This document shows positions 46,273 through 54,313 of a stretch of DNA of 64,000 nt, piece by piece. Each line of letters begins with the position of its first letter. The stretch's first letter is position 1. Under the pieces are notes generated by a model. That model saw only the letters and a program-made list of their open reading frames with translations, was not told the origin of the DNA and did no database searches. The stretch is from Brevundimonas sp. 357. Its GTDB lineage: Bacteria > Pseudomonadota > Alphaproteobacteria > Caulobacterales > Caulobacteraceae. The DNA lies in the NCBI RefSeq assembly GCF_003938605.1, contig NZ_RHWX01000011.1:62001-126000 (forward strand), given 5' to 3'. The position numbers were made by a program, and so were the translations under genes.

Positions 46273-48072
46273 TCAGAAGGCCGGCTGATCCGCCAGGACC
46301 ACCGAACCGCGACTGCGCATCCGGTCGGTCTCGACGCGGTTCAGCATGGCCTGGGCGGCGGGATCGCCCATCACCTGACCGACCTTGACCATGGCCTCAG
46401 CCGCCTGGCCCGAGGCGCCGAAGGCGGTCGCCAGGGCCTCCCAAGGCGTCTGCGGCTGCGGGAAGCGCTTGAAGCGAACGGTCTCGGACGACGGGATCTT
46501 GGCCAGCTGGCGCGCCTTGGCCACGGCCTCTTCCAGACCGCCAAGCTGATCGACCAGTCCCAGGCCGTGCGCCTGGGCGCCGGTCCAGACGCGGCCCTTG
46601 GCGATCTCGCGCACGCGCTCGACCGGCAGCTTGCGACCCTTGGCAACGCGGGCGACGAACTCTTCGTAGATGCGGTCCATCGAGGCGGCGAAGGCCGCGC
46701 GCTGGCCCTGATCGAAGCCCTGCGTCGGCGAGAAGGCGTCGGCGTAGTCGCCGCCGACCGACAGGCCGCGCATGTCGACGCCGAAACGGCCCAGCGCATC
46801 GGCCAGCACGAACTTGCCGCCGAACACGCCGATCGAGCCGGTCAGGGTCGAGGGCTGGGCCACGATCCAGTCGGCTTCCGAACTGATCCAGTAACCGCCG
46901 GACGCGGCATAGGCGCCCATCGACACCACCACCGGCTTGCCCGCCGCCTTGGCCGCGCGCACGGCGGCCAGAACCTGTTCCGACGCTTCCGGCGAACCGC
47001 CCGGCGAAGAAACGCGGAAGACGATGGCCTTCACGTCCTTGTCCTCGATGGCCTCATAGATGGCCTTGGCCGTGTCGTCCGAACGGATGCTGGTTCCGCC
47101 GCCGAAGGGCGAGTCATTGGATCCGCGGCCGGTCATGATGGCGCCCTCGCCGCCGACGATGGCGATGGCCGACTTGGCCGAGCCCGAACCCGAGGTCGTG
47201 CGCGTCCCCTTCAGCGAGGCGTAGTCGCCGAATTTCACGATCTTGGCGTTCTTGCCCGCCTTGGTCTTGGCGGCGGCCTCGGCTTCCTCGACCTGGCCGA
47301 TCTTGTCGACCAGCTTCAGCGACAGGGCCTGATCGGCCGTATAGGGACCGGCCTCGACGATGGCCTTCATGGCCTCAGGCGTGGTCTTGCGATCGCGGGC
47401 GATGCTGGCGACGGCGCTGTCGTAGATGGAGCCCATCCAAGCCAGCATGGCTTCGCGGTGCGGGGCGGTGAAGTCGCTCTGCGTATATTCGTTGACGGCG
47501 TTCTTATACTCATAGCGCTGTTCGAAGTCGGCCTTGACGCCATACTTCTGGAAGGCGCGGCCCAGGAAGACGCTGTCCGCCGCCAGACCCACGGCCTGGA
47601 AGTTCGCCGTGTTCTGCAACCACAGCTGATCAGCGCTGGCGGCGACCATATAGCTGGACATGACGGCGCCCACAGGCATGAAGCCCTGGCTGTGCGCGAT
47701 CACCGTCTTGCCCGAGGCCCGGAAGCGGGCGATCGCCTGACGCACTTCATCGGCCGAGGCGGGCGTCATGCCGGCTTCCGGCGCGCGCACCAACAGAACC
47801 TTGACGTTGTCGTCCGCCGTCGCCTGAGCCAGCACGTCCACGACCTGAACCACCGACAGGCTGGGCCCGCTGAAGGCCGCGAAGGGATTGACCGGCGTCT
47901 GATCCGTCAGACCGCTGCGCAGGTCCAGTTCCAGCACCGTGTGCGCGGGCGTCGAAGGCTTGGAGGCCCCGGCCGCCATGGCGAAGAAGATCAGCGCCAC
48001 CACAGGCAAAACGACGAAAAAGGCCACAAGCCCGGCGAAAACGCCCAGCATGGTGAGGAAGAACTGCTTCAT
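46273..48072 (-). CDS. sppA: Signal peptide peptidase SppA, 67 kDa type
   Basis: A membrane serine protease that degrades cleaved signal peptides. The 599-residue length is that of the long, two-domain E. coli type. One N-terminal membrane helix (GVFAGLVAFFVVLPVVALIF) is followed by an S49 domain providing the general base Lys190 (YEYKNAVNEYTQ) and a second S49 domain with nucleophile Ser391 in GAYAASGGYWISS. Both catalytic residues are in place. A terminator at 48171-48200 lies upstream, so it is transcribed separately from the SIMPL gene. Confidence 0.94.
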   Translation of the reverse strand: MKQFFLTMLGVFAGLVAFFVVLPVVALIFFAMAAGASKPSTPAHTVLELDLRSGLTDQTPVNPFAAFSGPSLSVVQVVDVLAQATADDNVKVLLVRAPEAGMTPASADEVRQAIARFRASGKTVIAHSQGFMPVGAVMSSYMVAASADQLWLQNTANFQAVGLAADSVFLGRAFQKYGVKADFEQRYEYKNAVNEYTQSDFTAPHREAMLAWMGSIYDSAVASIARDRKTTPEAMKAIVEAGPYTADQALSLKLVDKIGQVEEAEAAAKTKAGKNAKIVKFGDYASLKGTRTTSGSGSAKSAIAIVGGEGAIMTGRGSNDSPFGGGTSIRSDDTAKAIYEAIEDKDVKAIVFRVSSPGGSPEASEQVLAAVRAAKAAGKPVVVSMGAYAASGGYWISSEADWIVAQPSTLTGSIGVFGGKFVLADALGRFGVDMRGLSVGGDYADAFSPTQGFDQGQRAAFAASMDRIYEEFVARVAKGRKLPVERVREIAKGRVWTGAQAHGLGLVDQLGGLEEAVAKARQLAKIPSSETVRFKRFPQPQTPWEALATAFGASGQAAEAMVKVGQVMGDPAAQAMLNRVETDRMRSRGSVVLADQPAF

Positions 48073-48170
48073 GGAAAGGCGGACGTCCAGGATCGCGGCC
48101 AGAGGCGGCCAAGCGTGAGGATAGAGGCCGCACCCGACGCGTCAAATGAACGGACGGTAATAAACCCATC

Positions 48171-48200
48171 AAAAAGGGCCCGCCGTCGCCGGCGAGCCCT
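48171..48200 (-). terminator. Rho-independent terminator after the SIMPL-domain gene
   Basis: On the minus strand an AGGGCTCGCCGG/CCGCCGGGCCCT-type stem of about 11 bp with one mismatch and a short loop is followed by TTTTT, 24 bp past the stop. Confidence 0.8.
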
Positions 48201-48223
48201 TCTCATTCATCGCAAGGTCGCGA

Positions 48224-48994
48224 TCAGCGGCCGATGTCGTAGGTTCCGCTGATGTCGATGCGGACCGTCAGCTCGCCGGCCGAGACCGGGGTCGAGGCGC
48301 CGCCGGCGTCCATGGCGACGCGGGCGTACATGGCCTGCGGCCGCACCTCGGGGGCATAGCCGCCGCCCTCGGTCAGGGAGCGCACCGGCCCCAGGTCGAC
48401 GCCCAGGGTCTGGGCGTACAGACGCGCCTTGTCCTGCAGGGCGCGCACGGCCAACACGCGGGCCTGATCCTCGGCCGCCTTCGGATCCTTCAGACCGAAG
48501 CCGATGCCGTCGATCTGATTGACGCCCGCTGCGACCACGGCGTCGGCGGTCGTGCCGACCTTGGTCAGATCCTGGATCGTCACCGTGACGCGGTTCGACG
48601 CCTGGTAGCCGCGCAGCTTGGGCGGTTCGTTCTGCTGATAGTCATATTGCGCCGACAGGTTCAGGCCCGAGGTCTGGATGTCGCGCTCGGCGATCCCGGC
48701 GCGGCGCAGGGCGGCGACCACGCGGGTCATCTGCTGGGCGTTCTGTGCCATGGCCTCCTGGGCTGTCGGGGCCTCGGTCACCACGCCGAAGTTGATCGTC
48801 GCCTGATCCGGCGCGACCTTGACCTCGCCATAGGCCGACAGGTTCAGGGCGGGTTGTTGAGCCATAGCGTGCACCTGCATCGGGGAAGCGCCGCCGGGCT
48901 GGGATTGGGCGCCAGAAGCGGCAGACGCGACGGCCGGCGCCGCCAAGGTCATCAGGGCCGTGCCCAGCATCAGGGCGCGTGCGGTGCGGGTCAT
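48224..48994 (-). CDS. SIMPL-domain (DUF541) periplasmic protein
   Basis: A 256-residue exported protein with signal peptide ALMLGTALMTLAAPAVASA. The SIMPL/DUF541 domain runs from LNLSAYGEVKVAPDQATINFGV to the end (quoted as LSAYGEVKVAPDQATINF), and includes QTSGLNLSAQYDY and YQASNRVTVTIQDL, typical of the family that includes E. coli YggE, which is linked to oxidative stress. A biochemical activity is not known. GGAGA precedes the ATG at 48994. The upstream ATG at 49042 only adds a leader. A signal peptidase-degrading SppA lies downstream. Confidence 0.87.
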   Translation of the reverse strand: MTRTARALMLGTALMTLAAPAVASAASGAQSQPGGASPMQVHAMAQQPALNLSAYGEVKVAPDQATINFGVVTEAPTAQEAMAQNAQQMTRVVAALRRAGIAERDIQTSGLNLSAQYDYQQNEPPKLRGYQASNRVTVTIQDLTKVGTTADAVVAAGVNQIDGIGFGLKDPKAAEDQARVLAVRALQDKARLYAQTLGVDLGPVRSLTEGGGYAPEVRPQAMYARVAMDAGGASTPVSAGELTVRIDISGTYDIGR

Positions 48995-49183
48995 TACGAG
49001 GTCTCCGTCGAATTTGTTTGGGCGGACGTGTTCGCCAGCCACGGCCTAACTTGACCGTTTCAAGCTGAACGAACGCAAAAGCCCCCTGTGCAGGTTCCGT
49101 TCATCGGCGTGAAAAGCACGACAGGTCCAAGGCGGCTTTGCAGCCGACGCCCCGCCTGCTAGGCACGCGCTGCAGTGCTTCGG

Positions 49184-49259
49184 GGGCCCGTAGCTCAATG
49201 GTTAGAGCCGACCGCTCATAACGGTCTGGTTGGGGGTTCGAGTCCCTCCGGGCCTACCA
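49184..49259 (+). tRNA. tRNA with CAT anticodon (Met or Ile2)
   Basis: A 76-nt cloverleaf. The acceptor GGGCCCG pairs with CGGGCCT (the first pair is G-U) and CCA is encoded. The D arm contains GCTCAATGGTTAGAGC, the anticodon stem ACCGC/GCGGT-like encloses CTCATAA, and the T arm has GGTTCGAGTCC. The CAT anticodon could be elongator Met or, after lysidine modification, Ile2. The short D loop (TGGTTAGAGC) resembles tRNA-Ile2 of other proteobacteria, but I cannot decide. It lies just before an AT-rich islet. Confidence 0.9.
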
Positions 49260-49307
49260 ATCGAAAAATCACATCAAAATCAAAAATTCTCAAATACAAT
49301 TTGAGAA

Positions 49308-49562
49308 TTACCTATGCACAAATTTAAGAAAGCCTGCACAAAAAACAAGAAAGACGCCAACAAACATAAAAACAATAGAAATATATGACAAACTAGAAAG
49401 CAAACCAAGCTTTCCTAGAATGAAAAAAGAAAACCAATAGTCGTAGAAAAAATGCCGGACAACAACACACAGAATAACGCTCAATAAAATTAAAATTGCT
49501 CCAGCCAAAAACGACGCAGAAGCGATTGAAGGCCGCCAACTTGTGATATTAATTTTCTTCAA
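49308..49562 (-). CDS. AT-rich small membrane protein, 84 aa
   Basis: An open frame of 84 residues beginning MKKINITSWRPSIASASFLA, with two or three strongly hydrophobic segments (AGAILILLSVILCVVVRHFF, and SYISIVFMFVGVFLVFCAGF). Codon use is Lys/Ile/Phe/Ser-rich and its DNA is far richer in A and T than anything else in the window, indicating foreign origin. Its start overlaps the end of the upstream 112-codon frame by 4 bp, as in coupled genes. No family is recognised. Small AT-rich membrane proteins after a larger gene are sometimes immunity proteins, but nothing here proves that. Confidence 0.5.
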   Translation of the reverse strand: MKKINITSWRPSIASASFLAGAILILLSVILCVVVRHFFYDYWFSFFILGKLGLLSSLSYISIVFMFVGVFLVFCAGFLKFVHR

Positions 49563-50039
49563 TTGCCCTGGCCTTGCAAGGGACTGATAACGATCTCCCT
49601 GCCTTCAAGGAGATCTGGAATACCATTACGGTTCCGATCGACACCCCTAAAGGATGTTCCTGTACCCAAAACCGCCGTCTGCCGACTCATAAGTGGGATT
49701 GATACGGTCACTCGCGCAGGTGCGGTCAACGTGAACGTAACACTACTGCCGCTTGCATTTGTTGACGTGTATCTCGTACCCGGTCGAACTGCAAAGGCGA
49801 CAATAATAGGATCCTCCACGCCCGGCGACAGCGGATCGTCTAGCGTGACCGATAAAGGCTGTGTACGTCGTCGGTGATTGGACCGGACCACTGGCACGGT
49901 CCACGTCGCAATTGCCGTCAGAGACGACGAAGGTTTTAGGCGAGTTACTGAATAGATTGCGGATATCGCGCATCAAGCCGGCTAGCTCAGCTGCTGAACC
50001 CCAAAAGCACTCATAGCCGCGCATGTTTTGATTGATCAT
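49559..50039 (-). pseudogene. Probable frameshifted gene in the AT-rich islet
   Basis: Two minus-strand frames overlap: one from 50039 (98 codons, MINQNMRGYECFWG...) and one ending at 49559 (112 codons, with FTLTAPARVTVSIPL and the calcium-loop-like DRNRNGIPDLLEG). Neither half looks complete. Joining them near 49865-49880 with a one-base shift would give one protein of about 155 residues with a beta-rich C-terminal half. This suggests an indel, or a fragment left after decay of an acquired gene. No homologue is recognised. Confidence 0.4.
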
Positions 50040-50111
50040 CGGCGATCGCTCGCCATCAACCGGCGGTCTGGTTTACCATCGCCGGGATCATTCGACGCCG
50101 AGTTCCGTTTC

Positions 50112-50867
50112 ATGCCCCCCCCTCTGCTCAGCGCCATCCTGGCCGCCATCGTCCAGACGCCCGACTTCGAGACGCTGGAGCCGATTCCGGCCGCCGCTCA
50201 GGGCGAGGCCATCCCCGCTTGCACCGTCGATCGCCGCTGGTGCGCCCTGATCGAGACGGACGAGACCCAGGCGCGTCAGGTGCTGCGCCTCTATGACGGC
50301 CTGCCCGGCGAGCGGGCGCCCGCAGCCTCCCACCTCATCGAGAGCGAGAACTCGGAAGGCTTCTGGAGACCGGGCGCCATCCTGCGCCGCGCCGGAAGCG
50401 ACGACGTCATCCTCGGCGCCGACATGGAGCTGCAGGCCATGTATTCGGGGGGCGGGGGCATGTCGTCCTATCGGACGCTGGTGCGGTTCACGCCGGGCGC
50501 GGCGCCGCAGGAGATCCTGACGGTTCCCCTGTCCGGGTCGCTGATGATCCGCGCCTGCTTCGGCGAAGAGGACATGAAACAGCGCGCCGGGGCCTGTCAT
50601 GACGAATATGAGTTCGCCGCCGAGCTGAAGGCCGAGGGCGACGCCTTCCCGCCACGCCTGACCTACGCCTCCACCGCGACCACCTTCCCCGGCCGGGTGT
50701 CGCGCAATGAGGACTCGCTCGCCAAGCCGCCATTGACGCCCAAGGATCTGGTCAAGGCCGTCGACGCCGAATGCAGCGTGCGCCGCGTCTTCACTTTCGA
50801 TCCGGCGACGAAGGCCTATGTTCCCGACGCGCCGTTGCCTGACTGCGGCGACTATACCGTTCCCTAG
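50112..50867 (+). CDS. Hypothetical protein, 251 aa
   Basis: Not recognised. The ATG at 50112 begins MPPPLLSAILAAIVQTPDFE, a short hydrophobic N-terminus that could be a weak signal sequence. The mature part has cysteines in ACTVDRRWCALIE, RACFGEE, GACHDEYEF, ECSVRR and DCGDYTV that could form disulfides if exported. The middle has Gly/Ser-rich turns (YSGGGGMSSYRTLVRF). No catalytic motif is visible. It is just past the AT-rich islet and 20 bp before the fRMsr gene on the same strand. Confidence 0.65.
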   Translation: MPPPLLSAILAAIVQTPDFETLEPIPAAAQGEAIPACTVDRRWCALIETDETQARQVLRLYDGLPGERAPAASHLIESENSEGFWRPGAILRRAGSDDVILGADMELQAMYSGGGGMSSYRTLVRFTPGAAPQEILTVPLSGSLMIRACFGEEDMKQRAGACHDEYEFAAELKAEGDAFPPRLTYASTATTFPGRVSRNEDSLAKPPLTPKDLVKAVDAECSVRRVFTFDPATKAYVPDAPLPDCGDYTVP

Positions 50868-50887
50868 ACTGCGTTGAGCCTTGCCTG

Positions 50888-51385
50888 ATGTCCTACGTCG
50901 CCCGTGACGACCGCCCCGCCGACAAGGCCGAACGCTACGCCGAGGTCGAAGCCGAGATCCTGGCCGTGCTGGACGGCGAGCCGAACCTGACGGCGCGCAT
51001 GGCGACGGTGGCGTCGATGCTGGCGGACGCCTTCCCCGTCTTCTTCTGGACCGGCTTCTACGTCGTGGACGCGGACAAGGGCGATGAACTGGTGGTCGGC
51101 CCGTATCAGGGCACGCCGGGCTGCCTGCGCATTCCGTTCGGACGCGGCGTCTGCGGCGCGGCGGCGAAGACGCGAGAGACTCAGGTGGTCGAGGACGTCC
51201 ACGCCTTCCCCGGCCACATCGCCTGCGACAGCCGCTCGGCCAGCGAGATCGTGGTCCCGGTGCTGGCCCCCTCGGGCGGGTTGATCGCCGTGCTGGACGT
51301 GGATGCGACCGAGACGGCCGCCTTCGACGCCGTGGACGCGGCGGCGCTGGAACGGCTGATGACCAAGGTGTTCGGCGCGGGGTGA
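50888..51385 (+). CDS. msrC: Free methionine-(R)-sulfoxide reductase (GAF domain)
   Basis: Reduces free methionine-R-sulfoxide in the cytoplasm using thioredoxin. The 165-residue GAF-fold protein keeps the three cysteines of E. coli fRMsr: Cys79 (PGCLRIPFGRG), Cys89 (VCGAAA) and Cys113 (HIACDSRSASE). The segments VFFWTGFYVVD and GPYQGTPGC are typical of the family. The upstream hypothetical gene ends 20 bp before it. A family A repeat follows. Confidence 0.92.
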   Translation: MSYVARDDRPADKAERYAEVEAEILAVLDGEPNLTARMATVASMLADAFPVFFWTGFYVVDADKGDELVVGPYQGTPGCLRIPFGRGVCGAAAKTRETQVVEDVHAFPGHIACDSRSASEIVVPVLAPSGGLIAVLDVDATETAAFDAVDAAALERLMTKVFGAG

Positions 51386-51440
51386 GGACGCCTTCCCACC
51401 TCTTCGTCCCTTCGCCGCCTCGCTCACCGCCCCCCCTGCC

Positions 51441-51577
51441 GCCATCCTCGGGCTTGACCCGAGGATCCAGTGTGGCGCGAGCGGCCAGCTGACTAAGATG
51501 CGCCGCTGTCGCGCCTCTCATGGTTGAGGCTCAGGGCGCGGACGGCTGGATCCTCGGGTCAAGCCCGAGGATGACGG
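51441..51577. repeat. Dispersed inverted-repeat element, family A, copy 5
   Basis: Arms at 51441-51470 and 51545-51577 with a longer variable middle (about 75 bp). It sits in the 295-bp gap between msrC and the ROK kinase. A short direct repeat of AATTAGGTCG follows it at about 51580-51608. Confidence 0.85.
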
Positions 51578-51680
51578 CGAATTAGGTCGGATTAGGTCGA
51601 ATTAGGTCGGCCTACACGCATCGGGTCATGAGAGGGGTCCGCACAGGACGCCCGCCCCCGCCCGTGCTACCTCCCGCCCC

Positions 51681-52574
51681 ATGCGGATCGGAATCGACTT
51701 CGGCGGCACCAAGATCGAGGCGGCGGCGCTGGATGCGTCCGGGGCCTTCGCCGCGCGCATCCGGCAACCGAACCCCGGAACCTATGACTCAGCCCTCAAC
51801 CTCGTCGCCGACTTGATCGCGCGGGTCGAGGCCGAGGTCGGCCCCGCGCAATCGGTCGGTCTGGCCATTCCCGGCTCGCCCTCGCCGCGCACCGGGCTGA
51901 TCCGCAACGCCAACTCGACATATCTGAACGACCGTCCTCTGGCCGACGATCTCGAAGCCGCGCTGAACCGCCCGGTGCGGCTGGCCAACGACGCCAACTG
52001 CCTGGCCCTGTCCGAGGTCGCCGACGGCGCGGGCGCGGGCGCCGCCAGCCTGTTCGGCGTCATCCTGGGCACCGGCTGCGGCGGCGGACTGGTCATCGAC
52101 GGCCAGCTGGTCGAGGGCGCGCACGCCGTCGCCGCCGAGATCGGCCACATCTCCCTGCCCTGGCCCTCGGCGGAAGAGGCGCCCGGCCCCGCCTGCTGGT
52201 GCGGCCTGAACGGCTGTCTGGAGACATGGATTTCCGGCACGGGCTTCCAGCGCGACCATCAGGCGACAACCGGGCGGACTTGGAAGGCGCAGGCCATCGT
52301 CGACGCCGCCCGCGCAGGCGATGCGCAGGCTGTCGCCGCCCTCGACCGCTATATCGACCGGCTGGGGCGCGGTCTGGCCATGGTGGTCAATCTGGCCGAC
52401 CCGGAGGTCGTCGTACTGGGCGGCGGCATGTCGAACGTGGGCGAGCTCTACGACCGCCTGCCGCAGATCGTGGCGCGCCATGTCTTCTCCGACCACTGGG
52501 ATGGACGGATCGTCCCGGCGAAGTGGGGCGATTCCTCGGGCGTGCGCGGCGCCGCGCGGCTGTGGGACGCCTGA
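51681..52574 (+). CDS. ROK-family sugar kinase (fructokinase-like)
   Basis: A 297-residue ROK protein. The N-terminal phosphate loop is GIDFGGTKIEAAALD; LANDANCLALSEVADGAGAG and GTGCGGGLVIDGQ follow. The zinc motif CWCGLNGCLETWISG with the histidine in AEIGHISLPW marks it as a ROK kinase and not a repressor, since there is no helix-turn-helix. Likely substrates are fructose, glucose or N-acetylglucosamine; I cannot choose. There is no clear ribosome site before the ATG at 51681. The SDR gene starts 63 bp after it. Confidence 0.9.
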   Translation: MRIGIDFGGTKIEAAALDASGAFAARIRQPNPGTYDSALNLVADLIARVEAEVGPAQSVGLAIPGSPSPRTGLIRNANSTYLNDRPLADDLEAALNRPVRLANDANCLALSEVADGAGAGAASLFGVILGTGCGGGLVIDGQLVEGAHAVAAEIGHISLPWPSAEEAPGPACWCGLNGCLETWISGTGFQRDHQATTGRTWKAQAIVDAARAGDAQAVAALDRYIDRLGRGLAMVVNLADPEVVVLGGGMSNVGELYDRLPQIVARHVFSDHWDGRIVPAKWGDSSGVRGAARLWDA

Positions 52575-52637
52575 TCGCCGATTGATCCCGCGACGCGCGT
52601 CGCTATGGTCCGCGCCGAACCATTCAGGAGCGAGACG

Positions 52638-53315
52638 ATGGGCGAACGGGTTGCAGCAATCACCGGCGGGCACGGCGCTCTGGGTCGGGCGGTGGTCGAG
52701 GCCGCGCAGGCCGCCGGCTGGACCGTCGCCGTCATCGACCACGCCAACGGCCACGCCGTCCCCGAAGGCGTGCTTGAGGTCGGCGGCGTCGATCTGACCG
52801 ACCCCGCTCAAGCCAAGGCCGCGATCGAGACCGTCGTCGCCCGATTCGGCCGTCTGGACGTCCTGCTGAACATCGCCGGCGGCTTCGTCTGGAGCCCTGT
52901 CGAGGGCGACGGCGAGGAGTGGGACCGGATGCACGCGCTCAACGTCAAGACGACGCTGAACGCCAGCCGCGCCGCCCTGCCCCATCTGAAGGCCTCAAGC
53001 GAAGGCCGCATCGTCAACATCGGCGCCAACGGCGCGGTCAAGGCCGGACACGGCATGGGCGCCTACGCCGCCTCCAAGGCCGGGGTCCACCGCCTGACCG
53101 AGGCCCTGGCCGAAGAGCTGAAGTCGACCGCAGTGACAGTCAACGCCGTCCTGCCCTCCATCATCGACACGGCGGCCAACCGCGCCGACATGCCGGACGC
53201 CGATCCGGCCAAATGGGTCGCGCCCGTCGACCTGGCCGCCGTCATCCTGTTCCTGGCCTCGCCCGAGGCGCGGGCGGTGACGGGCGCCCTGATCCCCGTC
53301 ACGGGCAAGGTCTGA
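52638..53315 (+). CDS. Short-chain dehydrogenase/reductase
   Basis: A 225-residue SDR. It has a glycine-rich NAD(P) loop AITGGHGALGRAV, NIAGG, and the catalytic Tyr-Lys in GAYAASKAGV, with Asn from ALNVKTTLNAS and a Gly in place of the usual catalytic Ser region GANGAVKAGHG. The missing Ser is a departure from the standard tetrad and may alter activity. The ATG at 52638 has a GGAG seven bases before. Its stop overlaps the start of the next gene in TGATG. Substrate unknown. Confidence 0.85.
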   Translation: MGERVAAITGGHGALGRAVVEAAQAAGWTVAVIDHANGHAVPEGVLEVGGVDLTDPAQAKAAIETVVARFGRLDVLLNIAGGFVWSPVEGDGEEWDRMHALNVKTTLNASRAALPHLKASSEGRIVNIGANGAVKAGHGMGAYAASKAGVHRLTEALAEELKSTAVTVNAVLPSIIDTAANRADMPDADPAKWVAPVDLAAVILFLASPEARAVTGALIPVTGKV

Positions 53316-54133
53316 TGCGCGCGCGCAGCGTCCTCTACCTGCCCGCCTCGAATGCGCGAGCTGTCGAGAAGGCCCGCGCCCTGCCCTGCGACGTGGCGGT
53401 GCTGGACCTTGAGGACGCCGTCGCGCGTGAAATGAAGGCCGAGGCCCGCGCGACCGCCGTCGCCGCGGCGCAGGAAGGCGGCTTCGGTCCGCGCCTCGGC
53501 GTGCGGATCAACGGTCTGGACACGCCGTGGGGCGCCGACGACCTGAAGGCCCTGCGTGACGCCCCCGTCGACCTGATCGTCGCCCCCAAGGTCGAGAGCG
53601 CGGCCATGGTTCACGCCCTGTCGGCGGCGCTGCGCCCCGGCGTCGATCTGTGGGCCATGATCGAGACGCCGCGCGCCTTGGTGGACCTGCGCGATATCGC
53701 CGGGGCGGACGGGGCCTTGAGCGGCCTGATGCTGGGCGTCAACGATCTGGCCAAGGACTTGAAGACCGGCGCCGCGTCTGACCGCGAACCGCTGAAGCCG
53801 TGGCTGGCGGCCGTCGTGGCCCACGCCCGCGCCAACGGCCTGAGCGTCATCGACGGCGTGTTCAACCGCATCAGGGACGAGGCGGGTTTCGCCGCCGAAT
53901 GCGCGCAGGGGCGGCTATACGGCTTCGACGGCAAGAGCCTGATCCACCCCTCGCAGATCGAGGGGGCGAACACGGCATTCGGCCCTTCGCCTGACGAGAT
54001 CGAATGGGCACGCAAGGTCGTCGCCGCCTTCGCCGCACCCGAGGCCGCCGGTCTGGGCGTCATCCGCGTCGAGGGCGAGATGGTGGAGCGGCTGCATCTG
54101 CACGCCGCCGAAACGCTTCTGGCCGACCTCTAA
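53315..54133 (+). CDS. HpcH/HpaI aldolase/citrate lyase-family protein (CitE-like)
   Basis: A 272-residue TIM-barrel protein of the CitE/malyl-CoA lyase type. RSVLYLPASNARAVEKA at the N-terminus, the metal-binding Glu/Asp stretch VLDLEDAVA, the arginine strand GVRINGLDTPWG, APKVESAAMVHAL and IETPRALVDL are all family motifs. It probably cleaves a beta-hydroxyacyl-CoA such as malyl- or citramalyl-CoA, or is a paralogue with a different job. Coupled to the upstream SDR by TGATG. Confidence 0.87.
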   Translation: MRARSVLYLPASNARAVEKARALPCDVAVLDLEDAVAREMKAEARATAVAAAQEGGFGPRLGVRINGLDTPWGADDLKALRDAPVDLIVAPKVESAAMVHALSAALRPGVDLWAMIETPRALVDLRDIAGADGALSGLMLGVNDLAKDLKTGAASDREPLKPWLAAVVAHARANGLSVIDGVFNRIRDEAGFAAECAQGRLYGFDGKSLIHPSQIEGANTAFGPSPDEIEWARKVVAAFAAPEAAGLGVIRVEGEMVERLHLHAAETLLADL

Positions 54134-54137
54134 CTAT

Positions 54138-54268
54138 CCGCTCATCCCGGCGGAGGCCGGGACCCAGCGCTTTGGCTTCAAACGCATAGGTTTGATCCAG
54201 CGCCCCCTTATGGCTGGATGCGGAGCGCGTTGCTCTCACTGGGTCCCGGCGTCCGCCGGGATGAGCGG
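54138..54268. repeat. Dispersed inverted-repeat element, family B, copy 2
   Basis: Arms at 54138-54175 and 54239-54268 (CTCATCCCGGCGGAGG and its complement), with an inner GATCCAGCG/GCTGGATGC pairing. Same plan as the murC-murB copy. It lies between the CitE-like gene and the kpsC-like gene. Confidence 0.85.
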
Positions 54269-54313
54269 TAGTGGGGGTGGCGCCCTGACTCTACAAACCG
54301 TAGACACCATCCC

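Larger units (their letters stand above)
49260..50111. other. AT-rich islet at the tRNA 3' end
   Basis: From the base after the tRNA CCA to about 49560 the DNA is strongly AT-rich, then of intermediate composition to about 50040, after which host-like GC resumes. It holds one small membrane ORF and a broken gene. The abrupt edge at the tRNA end is typical of integrated elements, but no copy of the tRNA 3' sequence is seen at the far edge and there is no integrase. Confidence 0.6.

Noticed and set aside
49184..50111. Full integrated element with attL/attR at the tRNA
   Set aside because: I looked for a copy of the tRNA 3' sequence (GGGCCTACCA) near the far edge of the AT-rich islet and found none, and there is no integrase.
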